The notes: a model not told the origin generated them from the letters alone. Positions 39,839-48,425 are shown, counted from the stretch's first letter. The stretch is 64,000 nucleotides of DNA from Chitinophagaceae bacterium (GCA_016720825.1 JADKJV010000012.1:1-64000), one strand, 5' to 3'. A program made the numbers and translations.

Positions 39839-41191
39839 ATGAAAAAACTTCTCTTTCTTTCAATAGCTACCACCTTTACTATTCAACTCCATGCTCAAAC
39901 CACCATCCAGCGCGATCCGCAGATTGAACAAATGGTCAGCGCAGTATCACGGGATTCAGTGGAAGCTTATGTCCGTAAGATGGTGAGTTTCGGCACACGC
40001 AGTACTCTCAGTACCCAATCAGACCCGGTGAGGGGTATTGGCGCAGCAAGGAACTGGGTATTATCCCGTTTCCGGGAAATGATACCTGCATCAGGCGGGC
40101 GGTTGACTGCATTTATTGATACCATTACCCTGCAACCGGATGGCCGGCGGATTGACAAACCCACTTTGCTGGGTAATGTAGTGGCCAGGCTGAAAGGAAC
40201 AGATACGGCGGATCACCGGATATTTATTATCAGTGGTCACCTCGATAATATGCGCAGCAATGTGATGGATGGGAATGGCGACGCACCCGGCGCCAACGAT
40301 GATGCGAGTGGTGTGGCGGCTGTGATGGAATGTGCACGTATTATGAGTAAACAATCTTTTCCTGCCACGATCATTTTTGTGGCCGTGAGCGGGGAAGAGC
40401 AGGGCCTGCTCGGCGCCAATTTTATGGCCGACAAAGCCAAAAAAGAAAACTGGAATATTGAAGCCGTGCTGAATAATGATATCATGGGGAGTAACAACAG
40501 CAGTGATACACGTATTATTAATAATACCAAAATCCGGGTGTTCAGTGAAGCATTCTCCGTACAGGATACCGGTAAGGCGGCGTTGAACATCCGCAACCTG
40601 GGACTTGAAAATGATGGCAAGGCCCGGCAGCTTGCGCGGTATGTAAAAGAAACCGGGGAGCGTTACGTAGACAACCTGGAAGTAGTGATGGTTTACAGGA
40701 ATGATCGTTTCCTGCGTGGCGGTGATCACACGCCTTATGTGAACCGCGGTTATGCAGCTGTTCGCTTCACAGAAATGAATGAAAATTATTTCCACCAGCA
40801 CCAGGATGTGCGGGTAGAAAATAATATCCAGTACGGCGATTTACCCGAGTTCATGGATTTTGAATACCTGCGCAAGAACACCGCGATGAACCTGGCCAAC
40901 CTGGCTAATCTGGCCAAAGCGCCTTCGATGCCACAGGAAGTAAAAGTGGAAACCAAGAAACTGACCAATTATACCAACCTGAGCTGGAAAGCACCGGCAA
41001 ATGGAAAGGTGAAAGGCTATTATATATTAATGCGTGAAACGACCAGTGCCTTCTGGCAAAAAAAGCTTTTCACGGCCGGGCTGACAGCGGACCTGCCTTA
41101 TTCAAAAGATAATTACTTTTTTGGAGTGCAGTCGGTAGGGGTTGACGGGAATGAGAGTTTGGTGGTGGTGCCTGTGCCGGCAGGGAGGTGA
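39839..41191 (+). CDS. M28-family zinc metallopeptidase, secreted
   Basis: About 450 aa. I place the start at 39839 (MKKLLFLSIATTFTIQLHAQ, a clean signal peptide), not at the in-frame 39749 codon inside the palindromic repeat. Metal-binding and catalytic motifs of the M28 aminopeptidase fold: SGHLDNM, GANDDASGVAA, SGEEQGLLGA, LNNDIMGS and a late His (NENYFHQHQD). A C-terminal FnIII-like module (TNYTNLSWKAPANGKVKGYY) follows. Probably a secreted or periplasmic amino- or carboxypeptidase. Confidence 0.88.
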   Translation: MKKLLFLSIATTFTIQLHAQTTIQRDPQIEQMVSAVSRDSVEAYVRKMVSFGTRSTLSTQSDPVRGIGAARNWVLSRFREMIPASGGRLTAFIDTITLQPDGRRIDKPTLLGNVVARLKGTDTADHRIFIISGHLDNMRSNVMDGNGDAPGANDDASGVAAVMECARIMSKQSFPATIIFVAVSGEEQGLLGANFMADKAKKENWNIEAVLNNDIMGSNNSSDTRIINNTKIRVFSEAFSVQDTGKAALNIRNLGLENDGKARQLARYVKETGERYVDNLEVVMVYRNDRFLRGGDHTPYVNRGYAAVRFTEMNENYFHQHQDVRVENNIQYGDLPEFMDFEYLRKNTAMNLANLANLAKAPSMPQEVKVETKKLTNYTNLSWKAPANGKVKGYYILMRETTSAFWQKKLFTAGLTADLPYSKDNYFFGVQSVGVDGNESLVVVPVPAGR

Positions 41192-41199
41192 TTTTTTTA

Positions 41200-41442
41200 A
41201 ATACAAAACCACAAAGTTTCACTAAGTCCTTTTGCCTTAGATCGAAGCTGTAAATTGACTCGAATAATCGGTTTATTTGAGAACCAAAGTAAGGGCACTA
41301 TGGGCCGCCTTCGGCGGCCGAACCCTTAAGATTGTACGATCCAATAGAACAGCACAGTGAATTGTATTTCCTTTGTGTCCTTTGTTTAATCTTTGTGCTT
41401 TATGGTAAAGCCCTTGTGGTAAAGCCTTGTGGTAAAGCCTTT
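41200..41442. repeat. Palindromic CACAAAG repeat (copy 3) with inserted GC hairpin and tandem GGTAAAGCC
   Basis: The left arm starts ACCACAAAGTTTCAC. The right arm is TTTCCTTTGTGTCCTTTG followed by TGTGCTTTATGG. Between them sits a strong hairpin (GGGCCGCC TTC GGCGGCC, 41299-41317). The right end carries a threefold repeat of GGTAAAGCC. Fills most of the 293-bp gap before elaA. Confidence 0.65.
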
Positions 41443-41484
41443 TTCAAAATCACCCTTAAATTCGCAATTTCATATTAATATATT

Positions 41485-41937
41485 ATGTCCGAACAACTGC
41501 ACTGGACCCTCAAACCCTTCAACGAATTACGCCCGAAAGAGCTCTACGCCATCATGCAATTACGCATCGAGGTATTTATCGTTGAACAGAACTGCGTATT
41601 CCAGGATGCAGATGATAAGGATCATTACTGCCAGCACCTGATGGGCTGGGCAGGTGATGAACTGGCAGCCTACGCCAGGATAGTACCACCGGATATATCT
41701 TATACAGAACCTTCCATTGGCCGCATTATTACTTCACCCAAACACAGGGGAACGGGTGCCGGCAAAGTACTTGTGGCCCGTGCTATTGACATGCTGGAAG
41801 GCATTCATGGTGTGCAGCCTATCCGCATTGGCGCACAGTTATACCTCGAAAAATTCTATGAAAGTTTTGGTTTTGTGTCTGAAGGTGACGTGTACCTGGA
41901 AGACGGCATAGACCATATAATAATGGTTCGGCCTTAG
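41485..41937 (+). CDS. elaA: ElaA-family GNAT acetyltransferase
   Basis: 150 aa. ElaA hallmarks: LHWTLKPFNELRPKELYAIMQLR, VFIVEQNCVFQDADDKD, ARIVPPD, IGRIITSPKHRGTGAGKVLV (acetyl-CoA binding loop) and AQLYLEKFYESFGF. A soluble N-acetyltransferase of unknown substrate. Stands alone; a weak stem-loop follows the stop codon. Confidence 0.9.
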   Translation: MSEQLHWTLKPFNELRPKELYAIMQLRIEVFIVEQNCVFQDADDKDHYCQHLMGWAGDELAAYARIVPPDISYTEPSIGRIITSPKHRGTGAGKVLVARAIDMLEGIHGVQPIRIGAQLYLEKFYESFGFVSEGDVYLEDGIDHIIMVRP

Positions 41938-41940
41938 GGA

Positions 41941-41974
41941 ACTTAGTAGTTTCACTAAGTAGAAAGACTTTTTT
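41941..41974 (+). terminator. Probable weak terminator after elaA
   Basis: ACTTAGT and ACTAAGT form a 7-bp stem with a 6-nt loop, followed after a few bases by ACTTTTTTAC. It begins 3 bp after the elaA stop. Confidence 0.45.
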
Positions 41975-42081
41975 ACAACTAAAAACCCAAAATATTGTAA
42001 AAAAAGTTATCCGCCTTTCTTGTTGCTTCCTACTTTAGTAGTGAGAAACCAATAGTCGAAAAACCAGAAATCTAGTACCAA

Positions 42082-43068
42082 ATGAGAACCTATGAAACCA
42101 GGGTGCGGTTATCCGTGCTCGTATGCTTCTTAGCTGTCTTTTCAATTTCCCCCCAACTCATCAAAGCACAGTCGCTGACTGCCGGTAACGGTAAGTTTGA
42201 AGTAGGCTTAGGCCTAGGCCCCTCCTTTTTCCTCGGCGATTTAGGCGGTAACCGTGGTGTGGGTACCACATTCATTAAGGATGTGAACCTGCCACTGACC
42301 AAACTGATGAAAGGGATTTATGTAAACGTGTATCCTACCGAATGGCTTGGACTGCGGATTGCGGCCAACTCAGGACAACTGGAAGGATATGACAGCATGA
42401 TCAAAACCAAAGGCATTAATGAAATGGAACGCCGTAAAAGAAACCTCGGCTTCCGATCCAACCTGAATGAAGTGTATGGTGCGATAGAATTATATCCCAC
42501 CGTATTCTTTGAAAAATATGAAGGGCTGGAACATAAGCTTCGTCCGTACGGACTGATTGGTTTTGGTATTTTCCATTTTAACCCCAAAGCCCCTTACAGT
42601 ATTCCTGATGGTTCCATCAATTGGGTGGAACTGAAGCCCCTTCACCTGGAAGGACAAGGCTGGGCAGAATTCCCTGAACGGAAAGAATACTCACTCACCC
42701 AGAAAGAAATCACCATGGGTGGTGGCTTTAAATACTACCTCAAGGAAAACATGTATGTCGGTTTTGAAATCCTCCACCGGAAAACATTTACCGATTATGT
42801 AGATGACGTAAGTACCGAGTATATCGACCCGCATTATTATGATGTGTACCTGTCACCGGCCAATGCAGCAATCGCCAGGAACCTGTCATACCGCGAAAAA
42901 TATTTTAACCCTTCCATCAACCGTCCGTATATCAACGAGCAACGCGGAGATCCCAGGCAGAATGATGCCTTCTTCTCCGGTATGCTGAGGCTTGGATGGA
43001 GGATCAATGGCGTGAATGCCCCTAATTCAAGGGCAAAGCGTTCATTGAAATGCCCGGTATATTATTGA
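42082..43068 (+). CDS. Outer-membrane beta-barrel protein (DUF6089-like)
   Basis: 328 aa with a signal peptide (LSVLVCFLAVFSISPQLIKA). Barrel-type alternating sequence and the Bacteroidota features FEVGLGLGPSFFLGDLGGN, NVYPTEWLGLRIAANSG, AIELYPTVFFEK, RPYGLIGFGIFHFNPKAP, and a final strand MLRLGWRI. The C-terminal tail is short and basic. Function unknown. The following gene starts 30 bp later, so they may be co-transcribed. Confidence 0.75.
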   Translation: MRTYETRVRLSVLVCFLAVFSISPQLIKAQSLTAGNGKFEVGLGLGPSFFLGDLGGNRGVGTTFIKDVNLPLTKLMKGIYVNVYPTEWLGLRIAANSGQLEGYDSMIKTKGINEMERRKRNLGFRSNLNEVYGAIELYPTVFFEKYEGLEHKLRPYGLIGFGIFHFNPKAPYSIPDGSINWVELKPLHLEGQGWAEFPERKEYSLTQKEITMGGGFKYYLKENMYVGFEILHRKTFTDYVDDVSTEYIDPHYYDVYLSPANAAIARNLSYREKYFNPSINRPYINEQRGDPRQNDAFFSGMLRLGWRINGVNAPNSRAKRSLKCPVYY

Positions 43069-43098
43069 TAAACCATTTGAACACCATAAACCCGAACC

Positions 43099-43518
43099 AT
43101 GAAAATGCCAACCATCAAATCCGGTCTTTCCTGCCTGGTGATGGCAGCCCTGCTCACCACAGGAACCAGCAGTTTTGCAAAAACACTGCCTGTTGTAAAA
43201 TTCACTTCCGTCAGTAACCCGGAAGAGGAAAAACCAGCCGCAAAGGCAAAAGCCAATAAGGCTTTCAGCTCGCTGAATAACAAAACAACGCGCATTTATC
43301 CTGATGCTATCAAAAGGGACATGCACGTAGTGGCAAAAGACAACGAAGGCCAGTCTATTGACTTTTTTGTCTTTGACCTCCAGGGAACCCTGGTAGAACA
43401 TTACAAAATGAAACCCCGGGAACATTACCGTATTGGCGGACTGGCCCGTGGCACCTATATCTACCGTGTATTCCGCGGGGATGTGGAGAATGCCGCAGGC
43501 AAATTCGAGATCCGTTAA
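43099..43518 (+). CDS. Small secreted protein with a T9SS-CTD-like beta-sandwich
   Basis: 139 aa. Signal peptide (LSCLVMAALLTTGTSSFA), an acidic/basic low-complexity linker (NPEEEKPAAKAKANKA), then a domain of about 85 aa. Its pattern (FFVFDLQGTLVEHYKM, RIGGLARGTYIYRVFRGD, AAGKFEIR) resembles the C-terminal sorting domains of type IX secretion cargo, but here it stands alone without a large cargo. This is pattern resemblance, not a proven match. Lies 30 bp behind the beta-barrel gene and just upstream of two structured RNA elements. Confidence 0.65.
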   Translation: MKMPTIKSGLSCLVMAALLTTGTSSFAKTLPVVKFTSVSNPEEEKPAAKAKANKAFSSLNNKTTRIYPDAIKRDMHVVAKDNEGQSIDFFVFDLQGTLVEHYKMKPREHYRIGGLARGTYIYRVFRGDVENAAGKFEIR

Positions 43519-43540
43519 CCGGAATCCTCAACTTAACCGC

Positions 43541-43652
43541 ACAGCGGCGGAGAGCTTAATAAAATCTGATACCTGGTTGAAAAAACCTGATCCGTTCTCT
43601 ATTGGTACCTCTCATTTGTAATCATTTTATTAAATACTCTCTGCCCCGCTGT
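43541..43652 (+). ncRNA. Candidate structured RNA element A (tandem pair, unknown family)
   Basis: 112 nt closed by ACAGCGG/CCGCTGT and GAGAG/CTCTC, then a 10-bp stem TTAATAAAAT/ATTTTATTAA. The core has TACCTGGTTGAAAAAACC and TTGGTACCTCTC. The element at 43696 has the same layout and core with different stem sequences. It could serve as the 3' UTR structure of the upstream gene or as a cis-regulatory leader. I cannot match it to a known riboswitch. Strand assumed from neighbours. Confidence 0.5.
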
Positions 43653-43695
43653 CGGCCTATCAAATCTGAGCTCTTTTAATTGTCATAACTAAGAA

Positions 43696-43806
43696 CCCGT
43701 AAAGGCAGGAGCATTGCAAAAAATCCGGTATCCGGGTGAAAAACCGGCGTTAAAACTGGTACCCTCTAGTCCAATTTTTTCAGTGGCTCCCTGCCCTCCT
43801 TACGGG
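43696..43806 (+). ncRNA. Candidate structured RNA element B (tandem pair, unknown family)
   Basis: 111 nt closed by CCCGTAA/TTACGGG and GGCAGG/CCTGCC, then AAAAAAT/ATTTTTT. The core has GTATCCGGGTGAAAAACCGG and CTGGTACCCTCT. Core positions align with element A while the outer stems differ but still pair, which is a covariation-like pattern. Together with element A it explains most of the 515-bp gap between 43518 and 44034. Confidence 0.5.
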
Positions 43807-43930
43807 CCCCTTCCCCTCCCCCCGCGTTCCATACTCTTTTCATTTACTGTCTTTTAGATCAATTAAAAGTTATCAACCGCCGCAAAAAATTTTGCACGTG
43901 TCCGATTTTCTTTTAAAAAAATGCTCTATA

Positions 43931-44018
43931 TTGGTTGTGCAAACAAATATGGGGAAGACCTGAACCCGTTAAAACCAGGGGCGAATGCCGAAAAGCCAGA
44001 TGAGTAGGCACAAACCAA
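43931..44018 (+). promoter_or_regulatory. Structured 5' leader of the 44034 gene
   Basis: TTGGTTGTGC (43931) and GCACAAACCAA (about 44008) form a 10-bp stem with one bulge, enclosing about 67 nt that contain GACCTGAACCCGTTAAAACC and GGGGCGAATGCC. The right arm ends about 16 nt before the ATG, so the stem could control translation. I do not recognise a known riboswitch. Confidence 0.45.
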
Positions 44019-44033
44019 ATTCAACCAGCTTAT

Positions 44034-44525
44034 ATGGAAAATTTAAAGCTTCACAAACAAAAACTCTACGCATTAATCATTGCTGGCGTTGGGCTCATTT
44101 CAATGTTCCTGCCCTGGTGGCACATTTCATTTGGCGGATACGGTGGTTATGGTGGCGGTTTCTCCACTTCAATCAATGGACTTCATGAACTGGGATTCGT
44201 TTCACTGTTAGGCTTCGTTGGCGCCGGTGCAATTATCTTCGTTATGGGAGATAAAACAAAACCTTTTGCCGGACAGGACAAATTAATTGCAGCTGCCTGT
44301 TTTGGAGTAGCCGGACTGATCGCTATCATCCAGCTTTTACGTCAAACCAAATTCGCATCTTTCGGTATATTCCTGGCAATCATTGCAGGTATCGCCGGTG
44401 CAGTTGTGGTTTATGTTCTGAAACCTGAGCAACTCGAAGGCAAAAAGCCCCTACGGCTTAATTGCATAAATAATACTAAACAAAAGCCATCCTGTAAAGG
44501 GTGGCTTTTGTTTTACACTTATTAA
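44034..44525 (+). CDS. Small membrane protein, hypothetical; ORF end probably shifted
   Basis: Four predicted TM helices: LYALIIAGVGLISMFLPWWH, GFVSLLGFVGAGAIIFVMG, LIAAACFGVAGLIAIIQLL and FGIFLAIIAGIAGAVVVYVL, with a Gly/Tyr-rich loop (FGGYGGYGGGF) after the first. The literal ORF runs to 44525 through a terminator hairpin, giving an odd Lys/Cys-rich tail. One extra C in the CCCC run at about 44450 would end the protein at 44461 (EGKKPPTA), before the terminator, which is more likely. Function unknown. Confidence 0.65.
   Translation: MENLKLHKQKLYALIIAGVGLISMFLPWWHISFGGYGGYGGGFSTSINGLHELGFVSLLGFVGAGAIIFVMGDKTKPFAGQDKLIAAACFGVAGLIAIIQLLRQTKFASFGIFLAIIAGIAGAVVVYVLKPEQLEGKKPLRLNCINNTKQKPSCKGWLLFYTY
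44482..44514 (+). terminator. Rho-independent terminator
   Basis: AAAAGCCATCC and GGGTGGCTTTT form an 11-bp stem with a 6-nt loop and run into TGTTTT. It should end transcription of the 44034 gene. Confidence 0.8.
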
Positions 44526-44576
44526 AAGTAAAAATTCAAAAGTCAAAAATAAAAAGGAACCTGCAAGTTTGAAAAG

Positions 44577-44617
44577 CTAAATACTAATAGCCAATAGCTA
44601 ATAGCTAAAAGCCAAAT
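44577..44617. repeat. Dispersed repeat AATAGCTAATAGCC (copy 2, inverted)
   Basis: AATAGCCAATAGCTAATAGC followed by TAAAAGCCAA is the reverse complement of the 37380-37420 repeat, lacking an internal insert of about ten bases. Confidence 0.7.
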
Positions 44618-44618
44618 C

Positions 44619-44650
44619 CCAAAAAAAACAATCCCGATAGCTATCGGGGC
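44619..44650 (-). terminator. Rho-independent terminator after uvrA
   Basis: The palindrome CCCGATAGCTATCGGG (44633-44648) is followed on the minus strand by ATTGTTTTTTTT. It lies about 32 bp past the uvrA stop. Confidence 0.8.
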
Positions 44651-44681
44651 CAAATTCGAACTCTGATTTTACTTAAAACTC

Positions 44682-47540
44682 TCAATTCGCGAGCTCAATT
44701 TCCAAAAATCTCGCCGTATAACTCTCCCTGTTCGCCAGCATTTCCTCCGGGGTTCCTTCAAAAAGAATTTTACTGCCGCCATCGCCGCCTTCGGGGCCGA
44801 GGTCAATGATATGATCCGCGACTTTAATAACATCCATATTGTGCTCGATCACCAATACAGAATTACCGCGGTCAACGAGTTTGTTCAGCACATTGAGGAG
44901 GTGCTGTATGTCTTCAAAATGCAAACCCGTGGTGGGTTCGTCAAGAATATAAAAAGTTTTACCCGTATCCTTCTTTGATAATTCGGTGGATAGTTTCACC
45001 CGCTGGGCTTCTCCCCCGCTGAGTGTTACAGCAGATTGTCCGAGTGTGATATAACCCAGTCCCACATCTTCCAGCACTTTAATCTTGCGGTAGATAAAAG
45101 GTACGTTCTGGAAAAACTCCACGGCATCTTCCACGGTCATTTCCAGCACATCAGCAATGGATTTGCCTTTGTAGCGGATCTCGAGTGTTTCGCGGTTATA
45201 TCTTTTACCATTGCATTTTTCACAATGCACATATACATCCGGCAGGAAGTTCATTTCTATTACCCGCATACCACCACCTTCACATACTTCGCAGCGACCG
45301 CTTTTTACATTAAAAGAAAAACGGCCTGCATTATATCCGCGGATTTTGGCTTCAGGCAATGATGCGAATAAAGTTCTTATTTCCGTGAAGAATCCGCAAT
45401 ACGTAGCAGGATTGCTCCGCGGCGTACGCCCGATCGGCGACTGGTCAATCTCAATCACTTTGTCAATATGCTCAAGTCCCTTCACTGATTTATAATCCAG
45501 CGGCGTCATTTTTGAATCAAACGCGTGCTTGGATAAAATCGGGTATAATGTTTCATTAATCAGTGTTGACTTGCCGCTGCCGCTCACACCGGTTACGCAA
45601 ATAAATTTTCCCAGCGGGAATTTCACATTCACCTGCCGCAGGTTATTACCCGCTGCACCTTTCAGCTCCAGGAATTTGCCATTGCCCGGTCTCCGTTCCG
45701 CCGGCACCGCAATTTTCCGGTGTCCGTTGAGATAGGAAGACGTGAGTGTATCCAGTTTCAGCAATTCAGCAGGTTTGCCCTGTGCCACGATGCGGCCGCC
45801 ATGGTAACCGGCACCGGGGCCAATATCCACAAGGTGATCAGCAGCCATCATGATGTCTTTATCATGTTCCACTACCAGCACACTGTTGCCGATATCACGC
45901 AGGTTTTTCAGTGCATCAATCAGCCTGTGGTTATCCCGTTGGTGCAAACCGATGGAAGGTTCATCCAGTATATAAGTGATACCCTGCAGCTGTGAGCCAA
46001 TCTGCGTGGCCAGCCTGATCCGTTGCGATTCACCACCGCTGAGAGATTTGGAAGGACGGTTCAGTGATAAATAAGTCAGACCCACATCCAGCAGGAATTT
46101 CAAACGATCCCTGATTTCACTCAGGATATCTTTTGCAATTGTTTTTTGCTTGTTGTCAATCCGCAGTTCAATGCCATCAAACCAGGCGTAGAGATTATCG
46201 AGATTCATATTGCTGAGCTCAGCAATATTCCGGTTGAGGATTTTAAACCAGCGGCTTTCTTTTTTCAGTCTTGTACCGCCACATTCTTCACAGGGGCGGA
46301 TGATCATATAATCTTCCGTCCATTCCCGGATTGCTTCACTGTAAGGATTCGCAAACCAGCGCTGCAGCATATTGACCACACCTTCAAACGGTGCCTGCGG
46401 GTCAAACTTTGCGTTTTCAAAATCCAGATCAGCCACCTGCCCTTCTTCATTGCCATACAGCATGATGTTAAGCTGCTTCTGTGTCAGTTTATTGACCGGC
46501 GCAGACAGGGAAATCTTATTCTTCTTGGCGGCTTCCTGTGCCTGCCTGTATACCCAGGCATCCCTTTCTTCGCCAAGCGGGGCAATACCGCCTTCACTGA
46601 TACTGAGTGAAGCGTCAGTAATTACCGCTTCCATATTTATATGGTGTCGTGTTCCCAGTCCTTTACAAACCGGGCAGGCACCATACGGTGAGTTAAATGA
46701 AAACGCATTGGGTGAAGGTTCCTCATAACTGATTCCTGTCTCTTCACACATCAGCATTTTGGAATACTGGATGAATTGTTTTTCATCCACCAGCAAAAAC
46801 ATCAGGTCCTTGCCCAGTTTCAATGTTTGCTGCACACTCTGGCTGAGCCTGGCTTTCAGGTCGTCAGTCACCTGCATGCGGTCAACCACCAGTTCGATAT
46901 CATGGATTTTATAACGATCCACCTGCATTTTAGGAACGAGGTCAAGGATTTCACCATCCACGCGCACTTTCAGGTATCCTTTCTTCCGCATGTCTTCAAA
47001 CAATTCGCGGTAATGGCCTTTACGTCCCCTGACTAAAGGAGCCAGCAGTACAATTTTTTTCTTCTGGAAACGGGATGTGATATTCCTCACAATATCTTCT
47101 TCAGTCCAACGGACCATCCGCTTTCCTGTATTATAGGAATACGCTTCACCGATCCGTGCATATAAGAGTCGCAGGAAATCATAGATTTCTGTAACCGTGC
47201 CAACTGTTGAACGCGGGTTCTTATTGGTTGTTTTCTGCTCAATGGAAATCACGGGTGAAAGCCCGGTGATTTTATCAACATCCGGCCTTTCCATATCACC
47301 GATAAACTGCCGGGCATAGGCACCGAATGTTTCCATATAACGGCGCTGTCCTTCAGAATAACTCGTATCAAAAGCCAGGGAAGATTTGCCGCTGCCGCTG
47401 ATGCCGGTAATCACCACCAGTTTATTGCGGGGGATGGAGATATCAATATTTTTCAGGTTATGTACGCGTGCGCCGGTAACCTCAATCATTTCCTGATCGG
47501 GAGGAGTGGTCGTATTTTCAGGGATTGTTTTCTTGGCCAT
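44682..47540 (-). CDS. uvrA: Excinuclease ABC subunit A (UvrA)
   Basis: 952 aa, full length. Two ABC modules: Walker A GISGSGKSS and GVSGSGKST, signatures LSGGESQRIRLATQIGS and LSGGEAQRVKLSTELSK, and Walker B ending ILDEPSIGLH and ILDEPTTGLH. Zinc modules: CPVCKGLG with CEEC, and CEVCEGGGMRVIEMNFLPDV with CEKCNGKRY. UvrA dimers scan DNA for damage and load UvrB in nucleotide excision repair. No damage-inducible operator could be identified. Confidence 0.97.
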   Translation of the reverse strand: MAKKTIPENTTTPPDQEMIEVTGARVHNLKNIDISIPRNKLVVITGISGSGKSSLAFDTSYSEGQRRYMETFGAYARQFIGDMERPDVDKITGLSPVISIEQKTTNKNPRSTVGTVTEIYDFLRLLYARIGEAYSYNTGKRMVRWTEEDIVRNITSRFQKKKIVLLAPLVRGRKGHYRELFEDMRKKGYLKVRVDGEILDLVPKMQVDRYKIHDIELVVDRMQVTDDLKARLSQSVQQTLKLGKDLMFLLVDEKQFIQYSKMLMCEETGISYEEPSPNAFSFNSPYGACPVCKGLGTRHHINMEAVITDASLSISEGGIAPLGEERDAWVYRQAQEAAKKNKISLSAPVNKLTQKQLNIMLYGNEEGQVADLDFENAKFDPQAPFEGVVNMLQRWFANPYSEAIREWTEDYMIIRPCEECGGTRLKKESRWFKILNRNIAELSNMNLDNLYAWFDGIELRIDNKQKTIAKDILSEIRDRLKFLLDVGLTYLSLNRPSKSLSGGESQRIRLATQIGSQLQGITYILDEPSIGLHQRDNHRLIDALKNLRDIGNSVLVVEHDKDIMMAADHLVDIGPGAGYHGGRIVAQGKPAELLKLDTLTSSYLNGHRKIAVPAERRPGNGKFLELKGAAGNNLRQVNVKFPLGKFICVTGVSGSGKSTLINETLYPILSKHAFDSKMTPLDYKSVKGLEHIDKVIEIDQSPIGRTPRSNPATYCGFFTEIRTLFASLPEAKIRGYNAGRFSFNVKSGRCEVCEGGGMRVIEMNFLPDVYVHCEKCNGKRYNRETLEIRYKGKSIADVLEMTVEDAVEFFQNVPFIYRKIKVLEDVGLGYITLGQSAVTLSGGEAQRVKLSTELSKKDTGKTFYILDEPTTGLHFEDIQHLLNVLNKLVDRGNSVLVIEHNMDVIKVADHIIDLGPEGGDGGSKILFEGTPEEMLANRESYTARFLEIELAN

Positions 47541-47582
47541 GATGGGAGTGCGAAGATACGGAGGTGGAGGTTAATACATTTT

Positions 47583-47669
47583 ACCACTAAGGGCACAATG
47601 GAATACACAAAGGGCACAAGGCTTTTACCCTGGTGACCTTTGTGTTTTTGCTTTGTGCCCTTTGTGGTT
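47583..47669. repeat. Palindromic intergenic repeat of CACAAAG units (copy 4)
   Basis: Left arm ACCACTAAGGGCACAATGG with AATACACAAAGGGCACAAGG; right arm CCTTTGTGTTTTTGCTTTG with TGCCCTTTGTGGT. It lies between the divergent uvrA and 47761 genes. Confidence 0.78.
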
Positions 47670-47760
47670 AAATAAAAAAGTTATCCACCAAAACCCCATT
47701 CTGGCATAATATTTTGATTACTCCTCCCCGAGTACCAATTCAATCATTAAAATTATCTCC

Positions 47761-48360
47761 ATGAAAAAGACCATGCTCAGTATGGGTGTCATCGTATTGT
47801 CAGCCCTTTCCGTTTCTGCACAAACAACGCCCACTCCGGATACCTGGGAATCCCGCAAGAATCCAACGGTTGCGGCGATATTGTCAAAATATGAATCCGG
47901 CACAGTTACTACGCGTCCGGCACTGACACAAAAAGACATTTTCCCGGCGCTTGGGCAGTTCCAGGTAAGTTCCCCGGAAGCCATGAGCCTGACTATTACC
48001 CAGGACGAACAAAATAAAGGGATCGTTTATATCAATGGATTGCCGCAAGGAACGGTGAAAGCCATGATCCGGAAATCACCGGCCACGTATATCATTCATG
48101 CACAGAAAACCCCGGAAGGCACTGCAATACCTGAGGGCACCCTGCTGTATGATAATGCGTCGAATAACCTGCAGATATGTCTTGGCCGGAGTTTTAATGA
48201 CGCAGACCCAGGGTCCGTTTTTACTCCATTGCCCGTTGAAGAAAAACCAGCGACTCCTGCCAAAGGCAAAACAAAGATTAAAAAACCGGCTGCACCAACC
48301 GTTTGGTTATACAGCGGCACTAAAATCCTTGAAGAAAAAACAACCGCAGTAAACCGGTAA
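47761..48360 (+). CDS. Hypothetical secreted protein (199 aa)
   Basis: Signal peptide MLSMGVIVLSALSVSAQ, then a compact domain with PTVAAILSKYESG, SLTITQDEQNKGIVYINGLP and KAMIRKSPATYIIHAQ, and a Lys/Pro/Ala-rich linker (PATPAKGKTKIKKPAAP) before a short end strand (VWLYSGTKILEEKT). No family recognised. A strong terminator follows, so it is probably monocistronic. Confidence 0.75.
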   Translation: MKKTMLSMGVIVLSALSVSAQTTPTPDTWESRKNPTVAAILSKYESGTVTTRPALTQKDIFPALGQFQVSSPEAMSLTITQDEQNKGIVYINGLPQGTVKAMIRKSPATYIIHAQKTPEGTAIPEGTLLYDNASNNLQICLGRSFNDADPGSVFTPLPVEEKPATPAKGKTKIKKPAAPTVWLYSGTKILEEKTTAVNR

Positions 48361-48390
48361 AAATATTTCAGGGACGGTTCATAACGGTGG

Positions 48391-48425
48391 AAAAGGGGTC
48401 GCTCAAAAAGCGACCTCTTTTATTT
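48391..48425 (+). terminator. Rho-independent terminator
   Basis: AAAAGGGGTCGCT and AGCGACCTCTTTT pair around a short A-rich loop and lead into TATTT. It follows the 47761-48360 gene by 30 bp. Confidence 0.8.

Noticed and set aside
44633..44648. Perfect palindrome CCCGATAGCTATCGGG as an operator
   Set aside because: It is followed on the uvrA strand by eight T just after the uvrA stop, so a terminator explains it.
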